DNA of 58,336 nt from Syntrophomonas sp. (GCF_028707975.1 NZ_JAQVZX010000007.1:1-58336), one strand, 5' to 3'; numbered from the stretch's first letter, positions 16,866 to 26,331 are shown. Notes: generated from the letters alone by a model not told the origin. Numbers and translations: made by a program.

Positions 16866-17408
16866 ATGAAAAACAACGAATTTCGCGTATTTATTTCTAT
16901 TGCCGCCTTGATTTTAAGTCTGGGTGTTTTCTTAGGTGCTTACAACCTATATGTTAAATGGGGAATAGAGAAACCCCTTAAAGCTGAGTTGTTGGTACAA
17001 GAAGGGGTAAAGAAAGTCGAAGTTAATAAAGGTGAAAAGGGATATGAAATTAAGGTGGAGCTAAAAAAGGTGGACAACATTCAGCAGAGCTATGTGGATA
17101 TCAGCCGAGTTTTGAATAGCAGATTGAACGATGGAGACTATGAATTGAAGATTGGTGACCAGCGCAACCAGGATTTACAAGCGTTTTTTAATACCCTTCA
17201 ACCTGCGATTTATGAAGCTCTTGCCGATAAGTGTTTTATTTGGCTGAATGAACTGTTAGCTGAGAAAGTTGCTGCCCAGGGAATGAAGCACGCTATGTAT
17301 ATCGATAAAGAGCGCCTCTATCTTCAGATTTGGGACGAGCAGAAATATCTTTATGAAGTAATTGAAAGAACTAGCAGTAGCAGCCCGGCAGAAACAGGGA
17401 GGAAGTAG
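16866..17408 (+). CDS. Membrane-anchored hypothetical protein adjacent to FtsH-like protease
   Basis: One N-terminal TM helix (VFISIAALILSLGVFLGAYNLYVKWG), no recognised domain; 2-bp gap to the next ORF. Confidence 0.6.
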   Translation: MKNNEFRVFISIAALILSLGVFLGAYNLYVKWGIEKPLKAELLVQEGVKKVEVNKGEKGYEIKVELKKVDNIQQSYVDISRVLNSRLNDGDYELKIGDQRNQDLQAFFNTLQPAIYEALADKCFIWLNELLAEKVAAQGMKHAMYIDKERLYLQIWDEQKYLYEVIERTSSSSPAETGRK

Positions 17409-17410
17409 TT

Positions 17411-18892
17411 GTGAGGGAGATTTTGGTAGGCTCAGCCGTAGGCCTGGTAGTATTTCTTGCTATCATCGGTGTTAATATCATCCCCTTTGTTTTAATTGCC
17501 CTGATAATGGGAGGGTTTTTCTTTTTTATGCAGACCCAGGGCTCAATTAAGTTCAATGAAGTGGGAGGGGCGCTAAAAAATTCTCGCCATGCCCGCTTCG
17601 AAGATATAGGGGGGCAGGATGCGGCCATTAAAGAATTGCAGGAAGCCCTGCAATTTATTTTAAGACCGGATGAAATAGGTAAGATGGGAATCAGGCCCAT
17701 TAAAGGCATTCTACTGGTAGGGCCGCCAGGTACCGGCAAAACTTTACTGGCCAGGGCTGCTGCCAGCTTTACCAGTTCTATTTTCATTGCTGCTTCAGGT
17801 AGTGAGTTTATCGAAATGTATGCGGGAATTGGGGCCAAGAGGATTCGCCAGCTTTTCAAAGATGCCCGCGTCAAAGCTAGTAAGGCAAAAAAGAAGAGCG
17901 CAATCATTTTTATCGATGAGCTGGAAATACTGGGGGTTAAGAGAGGAAGTAACAGCAGCCACATGGAATACGACCAGACGCTAAACCAGTTGCTGGTGGA
18001 GATGGATGGTATCAGCCAAAACGAAGAAACCCGCTTATTAATAATAGCCGCAACCAATAGGGCGGACATGCTGGACCCGGCACTTTTGCGACCAGGCCGT
18101 TTTGACCGTCAGGTTCAGGTAGGCTTACCGGACAAACACGGTCGGACTAAAATTCTGAATATCCATACCCGTAACAAGCCTTTAGATGACGAATTGATAC
18201 TGGAGGAGATTGCCCGAGCCACATTTGGATTTTCTGGCGCCCATTTAGAAAGCCTGGCGAATGAAGCGGCGATTCTGGCTATGCGGGAAAAATTGCCTAG
18301 AATCGAAGCCCGGCACTTTGAGGAAGCTATCGATAAAGTAATAATGGGAGAAAAAATGGATAGAAAACCATCCTCCAAGGAGATGGAACGGGTAAGTATA
18401 CATGAAAGCGGTCATGCCCTGGTTAGTGAACTCCTGCAACCAGGATCGGTTTCAGCCCTGACTATTGTTCCGCGGGGTGGTGCTCTGGGTTTTATGCGTA
18501 AAGCTGCCCAGGAAGACCAGTATCTCTATACCCGCGATGAACTGGAAAAACAGATTATGGTTGCGCTGGCTGGAGCCCTGGCTGAGGAAATTATCTTTGG
18601 CAACCGCAGTACTGGCGCCCGCAATGATTTTGCCCAGGCCTGGGATCTGGTACGGGGAATTATAGATGCCGGTCTCTCATCACTGGGAATAGTAAAAGCT
18701 GAGGAAATACCTACTCCCACCTTTTATCGGGAATGTAAGGCCATAATAAAGGAGTTGGAAGAGCAAACCAGGGAACTATTGCAGGAAAATATCCTGGCCC
18801 TGGAAAAGATAGCTGCCGGCGTATTGGATGAAGAATCCCTTGATCGCAACCGGCTGTTAGCTTTGCTGCAGTTATCGGAAATAGCTTCATGA
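17411..18892 (+). CDS. Short FtsH-family AAA+ zinc metalloprotease
   Basis: LLVGPPGTGKTLLARAAA Walker A, AIIFIDELE Walker B, FIEMYAG pore loop, HESGH zinc motif. About 493 aa with only an N-terminal hydrophobic region. Confidence 0.88.
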   Translation: MREILVGSAVGLVVFLAIIGVNIIPFVLIALIMGGFFFFMQTQGSIKFNEVGGALKNSRHARFEDIGGQDAAIKELQEALQFILRPDEIGKMGIRPIKGILLVGPPGTGKTLLARAAASFTSSIFIAASGSEFIEMYAGIGAKRIRQLFKDARVKASKAKKKSAIIFIDELEILGVKRGSNSSHMEYDQTLNQLLVEMDGISQNEETRLLIIAATNRADMLDPALLRPGRFDRQVQVGLPDKHGRTKILNIHTRNKPLDDELILEEIARATFGFSGAHLESLANEAAILAMREKLPRIEARHFEEAIDKVIMGEKMDRKPSSKEMERVSIHESGHALVSELLQPGSVSALTIVPRGGALGFMRKAAQEDQYLYTRDELEKQIMVALAGALAEEIIFGNRSTGARNDFAQAWDLVRGIIDAGLSSLGIVKAEEIPTPTFYRECKAIIKELEEQTRELLQENILALEKIAAGVLDEESLDRNRLLALLQLSEIAS

Positions 18893-18940
18893 GAAAGAGA
18901 CGATGCTTTTGTTTTAAAGATTGTTCTTGGGGACTAACGA

Positions 18941-18980
18941 TTCCAGGCCAGGTTCTAGACCTGGCTGTTTTGTTTTTATC
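18941..18980 (+). terminator. Intrinsic terminator
   Basis: GGCCAGGTTCTAGACCTGGCTGTTTTGTTTTT. Confidence 0.75.
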
Positions 18981-19094
18981 AATTTTATTAGCCCAGCGGA
19001 TATTTTTTGCACCGCTATGGAATTTGTAATAGAATAAAAAGGGAAAATTGAAATTGAGCTTGCTTAAGTGAGTATATTTAAGTAACCAAAATAG

Positions 19095-19150
19095 GACTCT
19101 GCTGCAAAAACCCTTTTCTAGGCAAGCTTATAACTTTTTGCAATGACATC
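19095..19150 (-). repeat. Family A minimal two-ended copy (about 56 bp)
   Basis: GACTCTGCTGCAAAAACCCTTTTCTAGGCAAGCTTATAACTTTTTGCAATGACATCAAG. Both ends present, no cassettes. Confidence 0.75.
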
Positions 19151-19175
19151 AAGATCATATAAGGAGATGCTGGGA

Positions 19176-20429
19176 ATGAAAACAGCCTGTCTTATTTCCA
19201 CTGGCACTGAATTGCTGCTCGGTACTACCAATGACAGCAATTCGACATATATTGCCGAAAGGCTATTTAATCGAGGAATCAGGGTGGTTGGAAAGGTAGT
19301 AGTGGGGGACAATCATAATACGATAAAAAAGGCCTTTGAGAATGCCCTGGACCTGGCAGATATTGTTGTTTCCAGTGGCGGTCTAGGACCCACCAGAGAT
19401 GACTTGACAAAAGAAGTAGCTTGCGAAGTAATGGGATGTGATATGCTGATAAACATGGTGGAAGTACAAAGGCTGAAAGATTATTTTGCCCGCCGCCAGA
19501 GGTCCATGCCTGAATCCAACCTGAAGCAAGCACTGTTTCCACCAGAAGCAGAGATAATATATAACTCGCTGGGAACTGCTCCTGGTATGTACCTCAAAAA
19601 GGATAATAAAGTTCTAGTACTGCTTCCGGGCCCGCCACGGGAGATGGAACCGATGTTTAAACAGGAAATTGAACCCAGGCTGGAAAGAGACTTCCCCCAG
19701 GCGGTAAACCGGGTGATACGAAGGACCATAAAAATCCTGGGTCCCGGGGAGTCACAGCTGGAAAAGATGTTGGATAGTGTAATGGACGCTTATCCTGAGC
19801 TTGCTATGGCCCTGCTGGCAGTAGATGGTGAAATACACATAAAGCTTACGGTTGAGGGTCAAGATATTAATCACAGTCAAGAGCTTATGGAGAAAGTAAG
19901 CCAAAGCATCAAAGAATCTGTGGGTCGTCATATAGTGGGCTATGATGATGATAGCCTGGTTTCGGTTGTGGCCCGCTGCCTGGTAGAAACGGAGAAAAAA
20001 CTAGCCGTTGCTGAATCCTGTACTGGGGGATTATTAGCCAAGATGATAACTGACTTGCCCGGAAGTTCTGAGTACTTCTGGGGCTCAGTCACTTCTTATA
20101 GCAATGAAGCCAAGATGCTTTACCTGGATGTTAAGCGGGAGACTTTAGAAAAACATGGTGCAGTTAGCCCGGAAGTAGCCCGGGAGATGGCTCAGGGTAT
20201 GCAAAAAAAATCTGGCGCAGAACTGGCCCTTTCCATTACTGGAATTGCGGGACCCAATAGTGATGCGAAAGAGAAGCCGGTGGGTTTGGTCTACATTTGC
20301 CTGGCTGCCGGAGATCTTTTGCAAGTTAAAGAAATGCACTTTGTGGGAAACCGAGAGTCCATTCGTATACTGGCCGCTAAAACAGCGCTTGATCTTCTGC
20401 GCAGGCATTTAATAAATGGAGGGCGATAA
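19176..20429 (+). CDS. cinA: CinA-family (competence/damage-inducible) protein
   Basis: ISTGTELLLGTTNDSNSTYIAERLF; SSGGLGPTRDDLTKE; LAVAESCTGGLLAKMITD. ATG 19176 after AAGGAG; ORF track 19143 begins inside a repeat. Confidence 0.93.
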   Translation: MKTACLISTGTELLLGTTNDSNSTYIAERLFNRGIRVVGKVVVGDNHNTIKKAFENALDLADIVVSSGGLGPTRDDLTKEVACEVMGCDMLINMVEVQRLKDYFARRQRSMPESNLKQALFPPEAEIIYNSLGTAPGMYLKKDNKVLVLLPGPPREMEPMFKQEIEPRLERDFPQAVNRVIRRTIKILGPGESQLEKMLDSVMDAYPELAMALLAVDGEIHIKLTVEGQDINHSQELMEKVSQSIKESVGRHIVGYDDDSLVSVVARCLVETEKKLAVAESCTGGLLAKMITDLPGSSEYFWGSVTSYSNEAKMLYLDVKRETLEKHGAVSPEVAREMAQGMQKKSGAELALSITGIAGPNSDAKEKPVGLVYICLAAGDLLQVKEMHFVGNRESIRILAAKTALDLLRRHLINGGR

Positions 20430-20992
20430 TTCTGCGAGCCTTTTTAGCTATTACAGTACCTGACTATTTGAAAGACTATGCCTTTAGCATAAAAAAACAG
20501 CTGGTTTCGACAGCGGCAGATGTAAAATGGGTGGAAAGAGAGAATTACCACTTGACCCTGAAGTTTCTGGGCGAAATCAAGCCGGAACTCACGGAAAAAA
20601 TCAAGCAAGATATGGAGTCCGTAGCTGACTCTTGTCCCATCCTCCAGCTGCGAGTAAATAAACTGGGAGTATTCCCCAACCAAAAGCGACCGCGGGTAAT
20701 CTGGCTGGGGATTGAAGGGGAAATGGAAAAGCTCAATTTCCTGGGTGAAAGGGTTGATGCTCATTTATACATATTGGGTTTCGAACCCGAGAAAAGACGC
20801 AGTTTCCATCTTACTTTGGGCAGGATACGTTCGGAGAGCAATAAAGAGCTTTTGCTGCAACAGCTGGCTCTCATCAATCGGGAAGTTGAAAATATCTCTT
20901 TTCCCGTCCACGAATTTCAATTGATGGAAAGCCAGCTGTCGTCCCGGGGACCCACTTATCTTCTTCATAAGAGATTTATGCTCAGGGGCTAG
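20429..20992 (+). CDS. thpR: RNA 2',3'-cyclic phosphodiesterase (LigT/ThpR)
   Basis: HLTLKFLGEI and HLTLGRI HxTx motifs. Reading through to ATT 20429 or CTG 20432 restores the family N-terminus (I/M)LRAFLAITVPDYL; no ATG/GTG/TTG is available near the GGAGGG RBS. Confidence 0.85.
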   Translation: MLRAFLAITVPDYLKDYAFSIKKQLVSTAADVKWVERENYHLTLKFLGEIKPELTEKIKQDMESVADSCPILQLRVNKLGVFPNQKRPRVIWLGIEGEMEKLNFLGERVDAHLYILGFEPEKRRSFHLTLGRIRSESNKELLLQQLALINREVENISFPVHEFQLMESQLSSRGPTYLLHKRFMLRG

Positions 20993-21048
20993 TAAACGGC
21001 GTGAGCAATGTAGGGGCAGGCCCATCCCCTTGACAACCCAGAAATAAT

Positions 21049-21077
21049 TTGACATTTTTAGATAATTCATATATTCT
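21049..21077 (+). promoter_or_regulatory. Putative recA promoter
   Basis: TTGACA (21049-21054), 17-bp spacer, TATTCT (21072-21077). Confidence 0.65.
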
Positions 21078-21087
21078 TAATTAGAAA

Positions 21088-21101
21088 CGAACAAATGTTT
21101 G
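21088..21101 (+). promoter_or_regulatory. LexA/SOS box upstream of recA
   Basis: CGAACAAATGTTTG matches the Gram-positive SOS box CGAACNNNNGTTYG and sits just downstream of the -10. Confidence 0.85.
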
Positions 21102-21114
21102 AGGAGGGTTTTGG

Positions 21115-22149
21115 GTGGAGATTAACGAGTTAAATAAAGGTAAATTGGAGGCCCTTAATAGCACTATTAAGAATATTGAAAAACAGTATGGCAAGGGATC
21201 AATAATGAAACTGGGTGATGCTGTCAGTATGAATGTTGAGGTTATTTCTACGGGATGCATTTCCCTGGACCTGGCACTGGGTGTGGGAGGGATACCACGG
21301 GGTCGGGTAATTGAAATATTTGGACCGGAGTCATCGGGAAAAACCACGGTAGCTTTACATGCTATCGCTCAAGCTCAAAAAGAAGGCGGTATGGCAGCTT
21401 TTATTGATGCTGAACACGCGCTGGATCCACTTTATGCAAAGAAACTGGGAGTTGACATCAACAACCTACTGGTGTCTCAACCTGATTCTGGCGAACAGGC
21501 TCTGGAAATTGCTGAGGCTTTGGTCAGGAGCGGTGCGATTGACATTATAGTTATCGACTCGGTAGCGGCTCTGGTTCCCCGTGCTGAGCTGGATGGAGAA
21601 ATGGGAGACATTCATGTGGGTTTGCAGGCACGCTTGATGTCACAGGCATTAAGAAAGCTCACAGCTCACATAGGTAAGTCCAACGCCTGTGTTTTGTTTA
21701 TCAACCAAATACGGGAGAAGGTAGGAGTAGTCTACGGCAATCCAGAGACAACCACCGGTGGCCGGGCCCTGAAGTTTTATTCTTCCGTAAGAATAGAGGT
21801 AAGAAAGGGTGAGACGATAAAGCAGGGTGCAGATCCGATAGGTAATAAAACCAAAGCCAAGGTAGTAAAGAATAAGGTGGCTCCCCCCTTCAAAACTGCG
21901 GAATTTGATATTATGTATGGGATAGGTATTTCGCGGGAAGGCGATTTCCTGGATATCGCTGTTGCCATGGATATAATTCAGAAAAGTGGTTCCTGGTATG
22001 CCTATCAGGGCGAACGATTGGGACAAGGACGGGAAAATGCCAAGGAATATCTTAAAAATCACTCTGAATTCATGGTTTTATTGGAAAGCCGGATAAAAGA
22101 AATGAAGCAGGAAAAGAATATAGCAAGCAACCCGGCAGAGGAAGCTTGA
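21115..22149 (+). CDS. recA: Recombinase RecA
   Basis: [65 protein letters not shown]. Confidence 0.98.
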   Translation: MEINELNKGKLEALNSTIKNIEKQYGKGSIMKLGDAVSMNVEVISTGCISLDLALGVGGIPRGRVIEIFGPESSGKTTVALHAIAQAQKEGGMAAFIDAEHALDPLYAKKLGVDINNLLVSQPDSGEQALEIAEALVRSGAIDIIVIDSVAALVPRAELDGEMGDIHVGLQARLMSQALRKLTAHIGKSNACVLFINQIREKVGVVYGNPETTTGGRALKFYSSVRIEVRKGETIKQGADPIGNKTKAKVVKNKVAPPFKTAEFDIMYGIGISREGDFLDIAVAMDIIQKSGSWYAYQGERLGQGRENAKEYLKNHSEFMVLLESRIKEMKQEKNIASNPAEEA

Positions 22150-22213
22150 CAGCCATAGGGAAACTAACTAATATTTATATAAAGCTCTGGTTGGAAGTCT
22201 TACCTGAAAAGCT

Positions 22214-22470
22214 TGACCATATAGACTGCTTATTTATATAGATGTTGTCCATTGGCTATGAAGGAAACCTATATCTTTCCGATATACGGCATACTGCCAG
22301 GAAGTGTTAGCTTGTCTGTTAAGGTTAAAGTGAGTTGTTGTAATGCTCACCATTATATTATGGGATAAGTATGGGGTGTTCCATTCTTGCCTTAGTATCT
22401 TGTGGTGCAAATAACAATATTAGGTACTTAAAGGCTTCTCTATGAACCGAGTTTCAACTCGGTTTTTTGC
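22214..22470 (+). ncRNA. Candidate small RNA or long leader between recA and rny (class unknown)
   Basis: TTGACC-N18-TATAGA promoter-like sequence (22214-22243), no ORF, and an intrinsic terminator about 220 nt downstream (22445-22467). Confidence 0.35.
22445..22470 (+). terminator. Intrinsic terminator
   Basis: AACCGAGTTTCAACTCGGTTTTTTGC. Confidence 0.85.
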
Positions 22471-22579
22471 TTTCCAGGCTAGATTTTCCTTAAACCGGAT
22501 TGGCCGGCAGTGATCAAAGCCAGCAGATTAAAGGCATGAATACTATTTATTGAAAAATAAAAAAAAGGAGGTGATAGAG

Positions 22580-24118
22580 ATAGACCTAACTAGTTTTGTT
22601 ATAATTACCCTTTCTTTGGCCGTGGGATTAATCGGGGGTTATTATGGGAGACGCTTTCTGGCGGAAAGCAGAATAGGTACTGCTGAAGAAGAAGTAGCCA
22701 AAATGCTGGATGAGGCTACCAAGGAAGTTGAAGCAAAAAAGAAGGAAATTTTGCTGGAAGCCAGGGATGAGATCCATCGCAACCGACAGGATGCCGAAAA
22801 GGACATCCGTGAGCGGCGGCGTGAGCTGGATCGAGTCGAAAGACGCATAATACAAAAGGAAGAAATGATTGACAAGAAGACGGAAAACATGGAAAAGAAA
22901 GAACAAGTTCTTCTGGACAAAGAGAAAGAAACCGAGAAAACCCAGCAAGACTTGCAGATGATTCTTAGTCAACAACTAAAGGAATTGGAGCGTCTTTCCG
23001 GATTAAGTTCTGAAGAAGCCAAAGAATTACTCTTATATAATACTGCACAACAAATTAGACAGGAAACGGCCTTATTGATAAGGAGCATTGAGAGCGAGGC
23101 CAAGGAAGAAGCTAATAAGAAGGCTAAAAATATTGTATCACTGGCCATTCAAAGGTGTGCCGCCGATGTTGTTTCAGAAAGCACCGTATCGGTGGTTCCT
23201 TTGCCCAATGATGAAATGAAAGGTCGAATCATAGGTAGGGAAGGGCGAAATATTCGTACTTTTGAGGCTTTATCGGGAGTTGATTTGATAATCGATGATA
23301 CCCCGGAAGCGGTTATTTTGTCATCCTTTGACCCGATTAGAAGAGAGGTTGCCCGGGTTGCCCTGGGTAATTTGGTATCTGATGGGCGAATCCATCCGGC
23401 TCGTATTGAAGAAATGGTGGAGAAAGCCCGGAAAGAGATAGACCAGGAAATTCGTGAAGTAGGTGAACAAGCCGCCTTTGAGGTGGGAGTTCATGGTTTG
23501 CATCCAGAGCTGATCAACTTGTTGGGGAGGCTAAAATACCGTACCAGCTACGGACAAAATGTTCTTCGGCATTCAGTGGAAGTGGCCCATCTGGCTGGGA
23601 TTATGGCAGCCGAATTGGATGTTGACATAATGCTGGCTAAACGTTCCGGCCTATTGCATGATATAGGGAAGGCTGTTGATCATGAGGTTGCTGGTCCTCA
23701 TGTCGAAATAGGGGTTGATCTGGCTAAGAAATATCGGGAAAACAAGGATGTTGTTCACGGTATAGCAGCTCATCATGGAGATGTAGACCCAGAAACGGTA
23801 GAGGCCGTTTTAGTACAGGCCGCCGATGCCATATCAGCATCTCGTCCGGGAGCCAGAAGAGAAACGCTGGAAACCTATATAAAACGATTGGAAAAACTGG
23901 AAAATGTGGCCGAATCTTTTTCTGGAGTCGACCGTACTTTTGCCATTCAGGCGGGTAGGGAGATTAGGATAATTGTCAAACCAGAAGAAATTGATGACCT
24001 GCATTCGCTTAATCTGGCTCGGGATATAGCCGCCAAGATTGAACAGGATCTTGATTATCCCGGTCAAATTAAAGTTGTTGTTATTAGGGAGACCAGATCA
24101 GTAGAATATGCCAAGTAA
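22580..24118 (+). CDS. rny: Ribonuclease Y
   Basis: ORF track 22550..24118. N-terminal TM, coiled coil, KH domain ([47 protein letters not shown]), HD domain ([12 protein letters not shown]). AAAGGAGGTGAT is followed 8 nt later by in-frame ATA at 22580. Confidence 0.95.
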   Translation: MDLTSFVIITLSLAVGLIGGYYGRRFLAESRIGTAEEEVAKMLDEATKEVEAKKKEILLEARDEIHRNRQDAEKDIRERRRELDRVERRIIQKEEMIDKKTENMEKKEQVLLDKEKETEKTQQDLQMILSQQLKELERLSGLSSEEAKELLLYNTAQQIRQETALLIRSIESEAKEEANKKAKNIVSLAIQRCAADVVSESTVSVVPLPNDEMKGRIIGREGRNIRTFEALSGVDLIIDDTPEAVILSSFDPIRREVARVALGNLVSDGRIHPARIEEMVEKARKEIDQEIREVGEQAAFEVGVHGLHPELINLLGRLKYRTSYGQNVLRHSVEVAHLAGIMAAELDVDIMLAKRSGLLHDIGKAVDHEVAGPHVEIGVDLAKKYRENKDVVHGIAAHHGDVDPETVEAVLVQAADAISASRPGARRETLETYIKRLEKLENVAESFSGVDRTFAIQAGREIRIIVKPEEIDDLHSLNLARDIAAKIEQDLDYPGQIKVVVIRETRSVEYAK

Positions 24119-24179
24119 TTCAAGGAATAGAAGCTACATAAAAGAAGTAATTTCTTCTTCCTGGGTTCTGGCAATCATA

Positions 24180-24210
24180 AAAAAGGGCTTATTTCGAGCC
24201 CTTTTTTTAT
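24180..24210 (+). terminator. Intrinsic terminator after rny
   Basis: AAAAGGGCTTATTTCGAGCCCTTTTTTTAT. Confidence 0.85.
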
Positions 24211-24320
24211 GCTCTTGCGTAATGGAAAGCCTGCTATTTTTTACAAGTCCTAAATTAAAGGACTTTACTATTTCCCTGAAGAAATGGTTTATAATTAGTT
24301 TTTTAAGGAGAAGATGGGTA

Positions 24321-24812
24321 ATGGACAGAGATTTGGGACTGGATGTTTTTTTAACAGTTTCGCTTAATCATCCGGAAATAAATGCAGTGAAATACCTGGC
24401 CGATAAAGAGCAGCTGATATTGGAAGTGGCTCTTAACGGTACAATCGGAATCGCCAGGCGGGAGTCCTTCTTGAAAAAAACCAGGGATTGCCTGAATTTG
24501 TTTCACCAGCTTTTAGGACAAAAGCCAGGGTTAATGGAAGTTGAATTGATTGATAAATCAGAACTTTCCTTTTTGCGATTTTACCGAGATGTGGGAACCT
24601 TGTCTCAGGATGAGATAGGTATGTTAATCTTGCTATTGCGAGAGGAATTTGATAATTTACTAGTAAAGGATAATAATGATATAGTGGCTAAAGATGCATT
24701 TAAGAGAAAGCTCAAACGAAGTCTCATGCAAAAAATAAACCGGGATAGCTCCAATTCCACCGATTTCCTGGCCTATCGCAAGGAAGGTCGGGTATTTGTA
24801 TTTAACCGGTAG
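24321..24812 (+). CDS. Hypothetical protein
   Basis: ORF track 24108..24812 overlaps the rny terminator. ATG 24321 is preceded by TTAAGGAG. Confidence 0.6.
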   Translation: MDRDLGLDVFLTVSLNHPEINAVKYLADKEQLILEVALNGTIGIARRESFLKKTRDCLNLFHQLLGQKPGLMEVELIDKSELSFLRFYRDVGTLSQDEIGMLILLLREEFDNLLVKDNNDIVAKDAFKRKLKRSLMQKINRDSSNSTDFLAYRKEGRVFVFNR

Positions 24813-24826
24813 ACGGAGGTTGTTTT

Positions 24827-25612
24827 TTGAATATTCTTGTTATTGGTGATATTGTTGGCAGACCTGGTAGAAGAGCTATTCGAACCTTATTACCCCAAAT
24901 CCAAAAAGACCATAATATTATGTTTACCATAGCCAATGCTGAAAATGCGGCTGGAGGAAGGGGTTTGAGCCGTGAGGTAATGAAGGAACTGCTTTCCCTT
25001 AATATTGATGTTTTAACCATGGGTAATCATGTTTGGGATAACAAAGAAATATTTGGCTTCGTTGATGATGAACACCGTCTGATAAGACCAGCCAATTATC
25101 CTCCTTATTGCCCCGGACAGGGGTATCATGTATATTCCGCCGCTTTTAACCAGAAGATCGCGGTGGTCAATGCTTCAGGGAGAGTTTTTCTGCCGTCTCT
25201 GGATTGTCCTTTTCGAGTTGTAGATGATATTGTTGCCGAGCTGCAAGAAAAATCCGATTTAATTATTGTAGACTTTCATGCTGAAGCCACCAGTGAAAAG
25301 CTGGCCTTTGCCCATTATTTTGATGGGAGAGTTGCTGCCGTTCTAGGTACTCATACCCATGTTCAAACTGCCGATGAAAAGATATTACCCAGGGGGACAG
25401 CCTATATCACCGACCTGGGGATGACCGGACCGGTTGATTCCATTCTGGGTATGCAAAAAGAGCAGGTTATTCAAAAGATAATTACCCAGAGACCGGTGCG
25501 GCTTGAGGTGGCGAAGGGAGCCTGCCAGATTCAGGCTGTAGCATTAACCTTCGACGAGGCTAGCCATAACTGCATCAGCATTGCGCGAATTTCACAGAAA
25601 TTACCGGCCTAA
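24827..25612 (+). CDS. ymdB: YmdB-family metallophosphoesterase
   Basis: NILVIGDIVGRPGRRAIRTLLP, TIANAENAAGGRGLS, TMGNHVWDNKEI, VDFHAEATSEK, GTHTHVQTAD. Confidence 0.93.
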   Translation: MNILVIGDIVGRPGRRAIRTLLPQIQKDHNIMFTIANAENAAGGRGLSREVMKELLSLNIDVLTMGNHVWDNKEIFGFVDDEHRLIRPANYPPYCPGQGYHVYSAAFNQKIAVVNASGRVFLPSLDCPFRVVDDIVAELQEKSDLIIVDFHAEATSEKLAFAHYFDGRVAAVLGTHTHVQTADEKILPRGTAYITDLGMTGPVDSILGMQKEQVIQKIITQRPVRLEVAKGACQIQAVALTFDEASHNCISIARISQKLPA

Positions 25613-25636
25613 GTCATAAATTCTCTCTTTACTTCA

Positions 25637-25667
25637 ATGTAACAAGGGGAAGGTTCTCTTGTTACAT
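25637..25667. other. Inverted repeat downstream of ymdB
   Basis: ATGTAACAAG (25637-25646) / CTTGTTACAT (25658-25667). Confidence 0.6.
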
Positions 25668-25689
25668 CCCGCACTCCTTATTTTCGTAT

Positions 25690-25721
25690 AACCCCCGATG
25701 GCCGGGGCCGCAACCACCGAT
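25690..25721 (-). repeat. Dispersed repeat family C (reverse)
   Basis: AACCCCCGATGGCCGGGGCCGCAACCACCGAT; its reverse complement resembles the 2251 and 6529 copies. Confidence 0.5.
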
Positions 25722-25920
25722 GAAAATAGGGGCAACAAGAATAAGAATATTTTTTGATACAACCTTAACAGTCACACCCGCAGGGTCTGCGCCCTTCTGC
25801 ATCAAAACTCTATTTTCTAATCAAATCCTTATGATCCTATATCAGAAGAACCGGCCCCATGATAAATTACGGGTTCATGAAAATTTAACCAAAACAATTA
25901 TGGAAAAAAGAAGGAATTAC

Positions 25921-25970
25921 CAGATAAGTTTAGAATATAGATAAATATAGAGCAACTTATCTGTTTTTAT
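25921..25970 (+). terminator. Terminator or attenuator upstream of spoVS
   Basis: CAGATAAGTT (25921-25930) / AACTTATCTG (25954-25963) followed by TTTTTAT. Confidence 0.55.
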
Positions 25971-25993
25971 AATTTTTGAAGGGGGTTATATTA

Positions 25994-26254
25994 GTGGAGG
26001 TATTAAAAGTCTCAGCTAAATCCAGTCCTAATTCGGTTGCAGGGGCTCTGGCAGGAGTTTTACGAGAAAAAGGAGCTGCTGAAATACAAGCTATAGGTGC
26101 AGGAGCCATCAACCAGGCTGTGAAAGCAATAGCTATTGCACGTGGATTTGTTGCTCCCAGTGGCATGGATCTGATATGTATCCCTGCTTTTACCGATATA
26201 AAAATTGATGGAGAGGAAAGAACCGCCATTAAGCTAATTATTGAGCCCAGATAA
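25994..26254 (+). CDS. spoVS: Stage V sporulation protein S
   Basis: VEVLKVSAKSSPNSVAGALAGVLREKGAAEIQAIGAGAINQAVKAIAIARGFVAPSGMDLICIPAF. Confidence 0.97.
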   Translation: MEVLKVSAKSSPNSVAGALAGVLREKGAAEIQAIGAGAINQAVKAIAIARGFVAPSGMDLICIPAFTDIKIDGEERTAIKLIIEPR

Positions 26255-26286
26255 TATGATATTAAAATTTGCCGTTATAGAATATT

Positions 26287-26314
26287 AACCTGCCATGAAG
26301 GCAGGTTTTTTCTG
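26287..26314 (+). terminator. Intrinsic terminator after spoVS
   Basis: AACCTGCCATGAAGGCAGGTTTTTTCT. Confidence 0.85.
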
Positions 26315-26331
26315 TAGAAGGGAGGATAATT

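Noticed and set aside
25720-25944. ORF 25720..25944 (74 aa)
   Set aside because: Lies in a repeat-rich gap, low-complexity translation, no convincing RBS.
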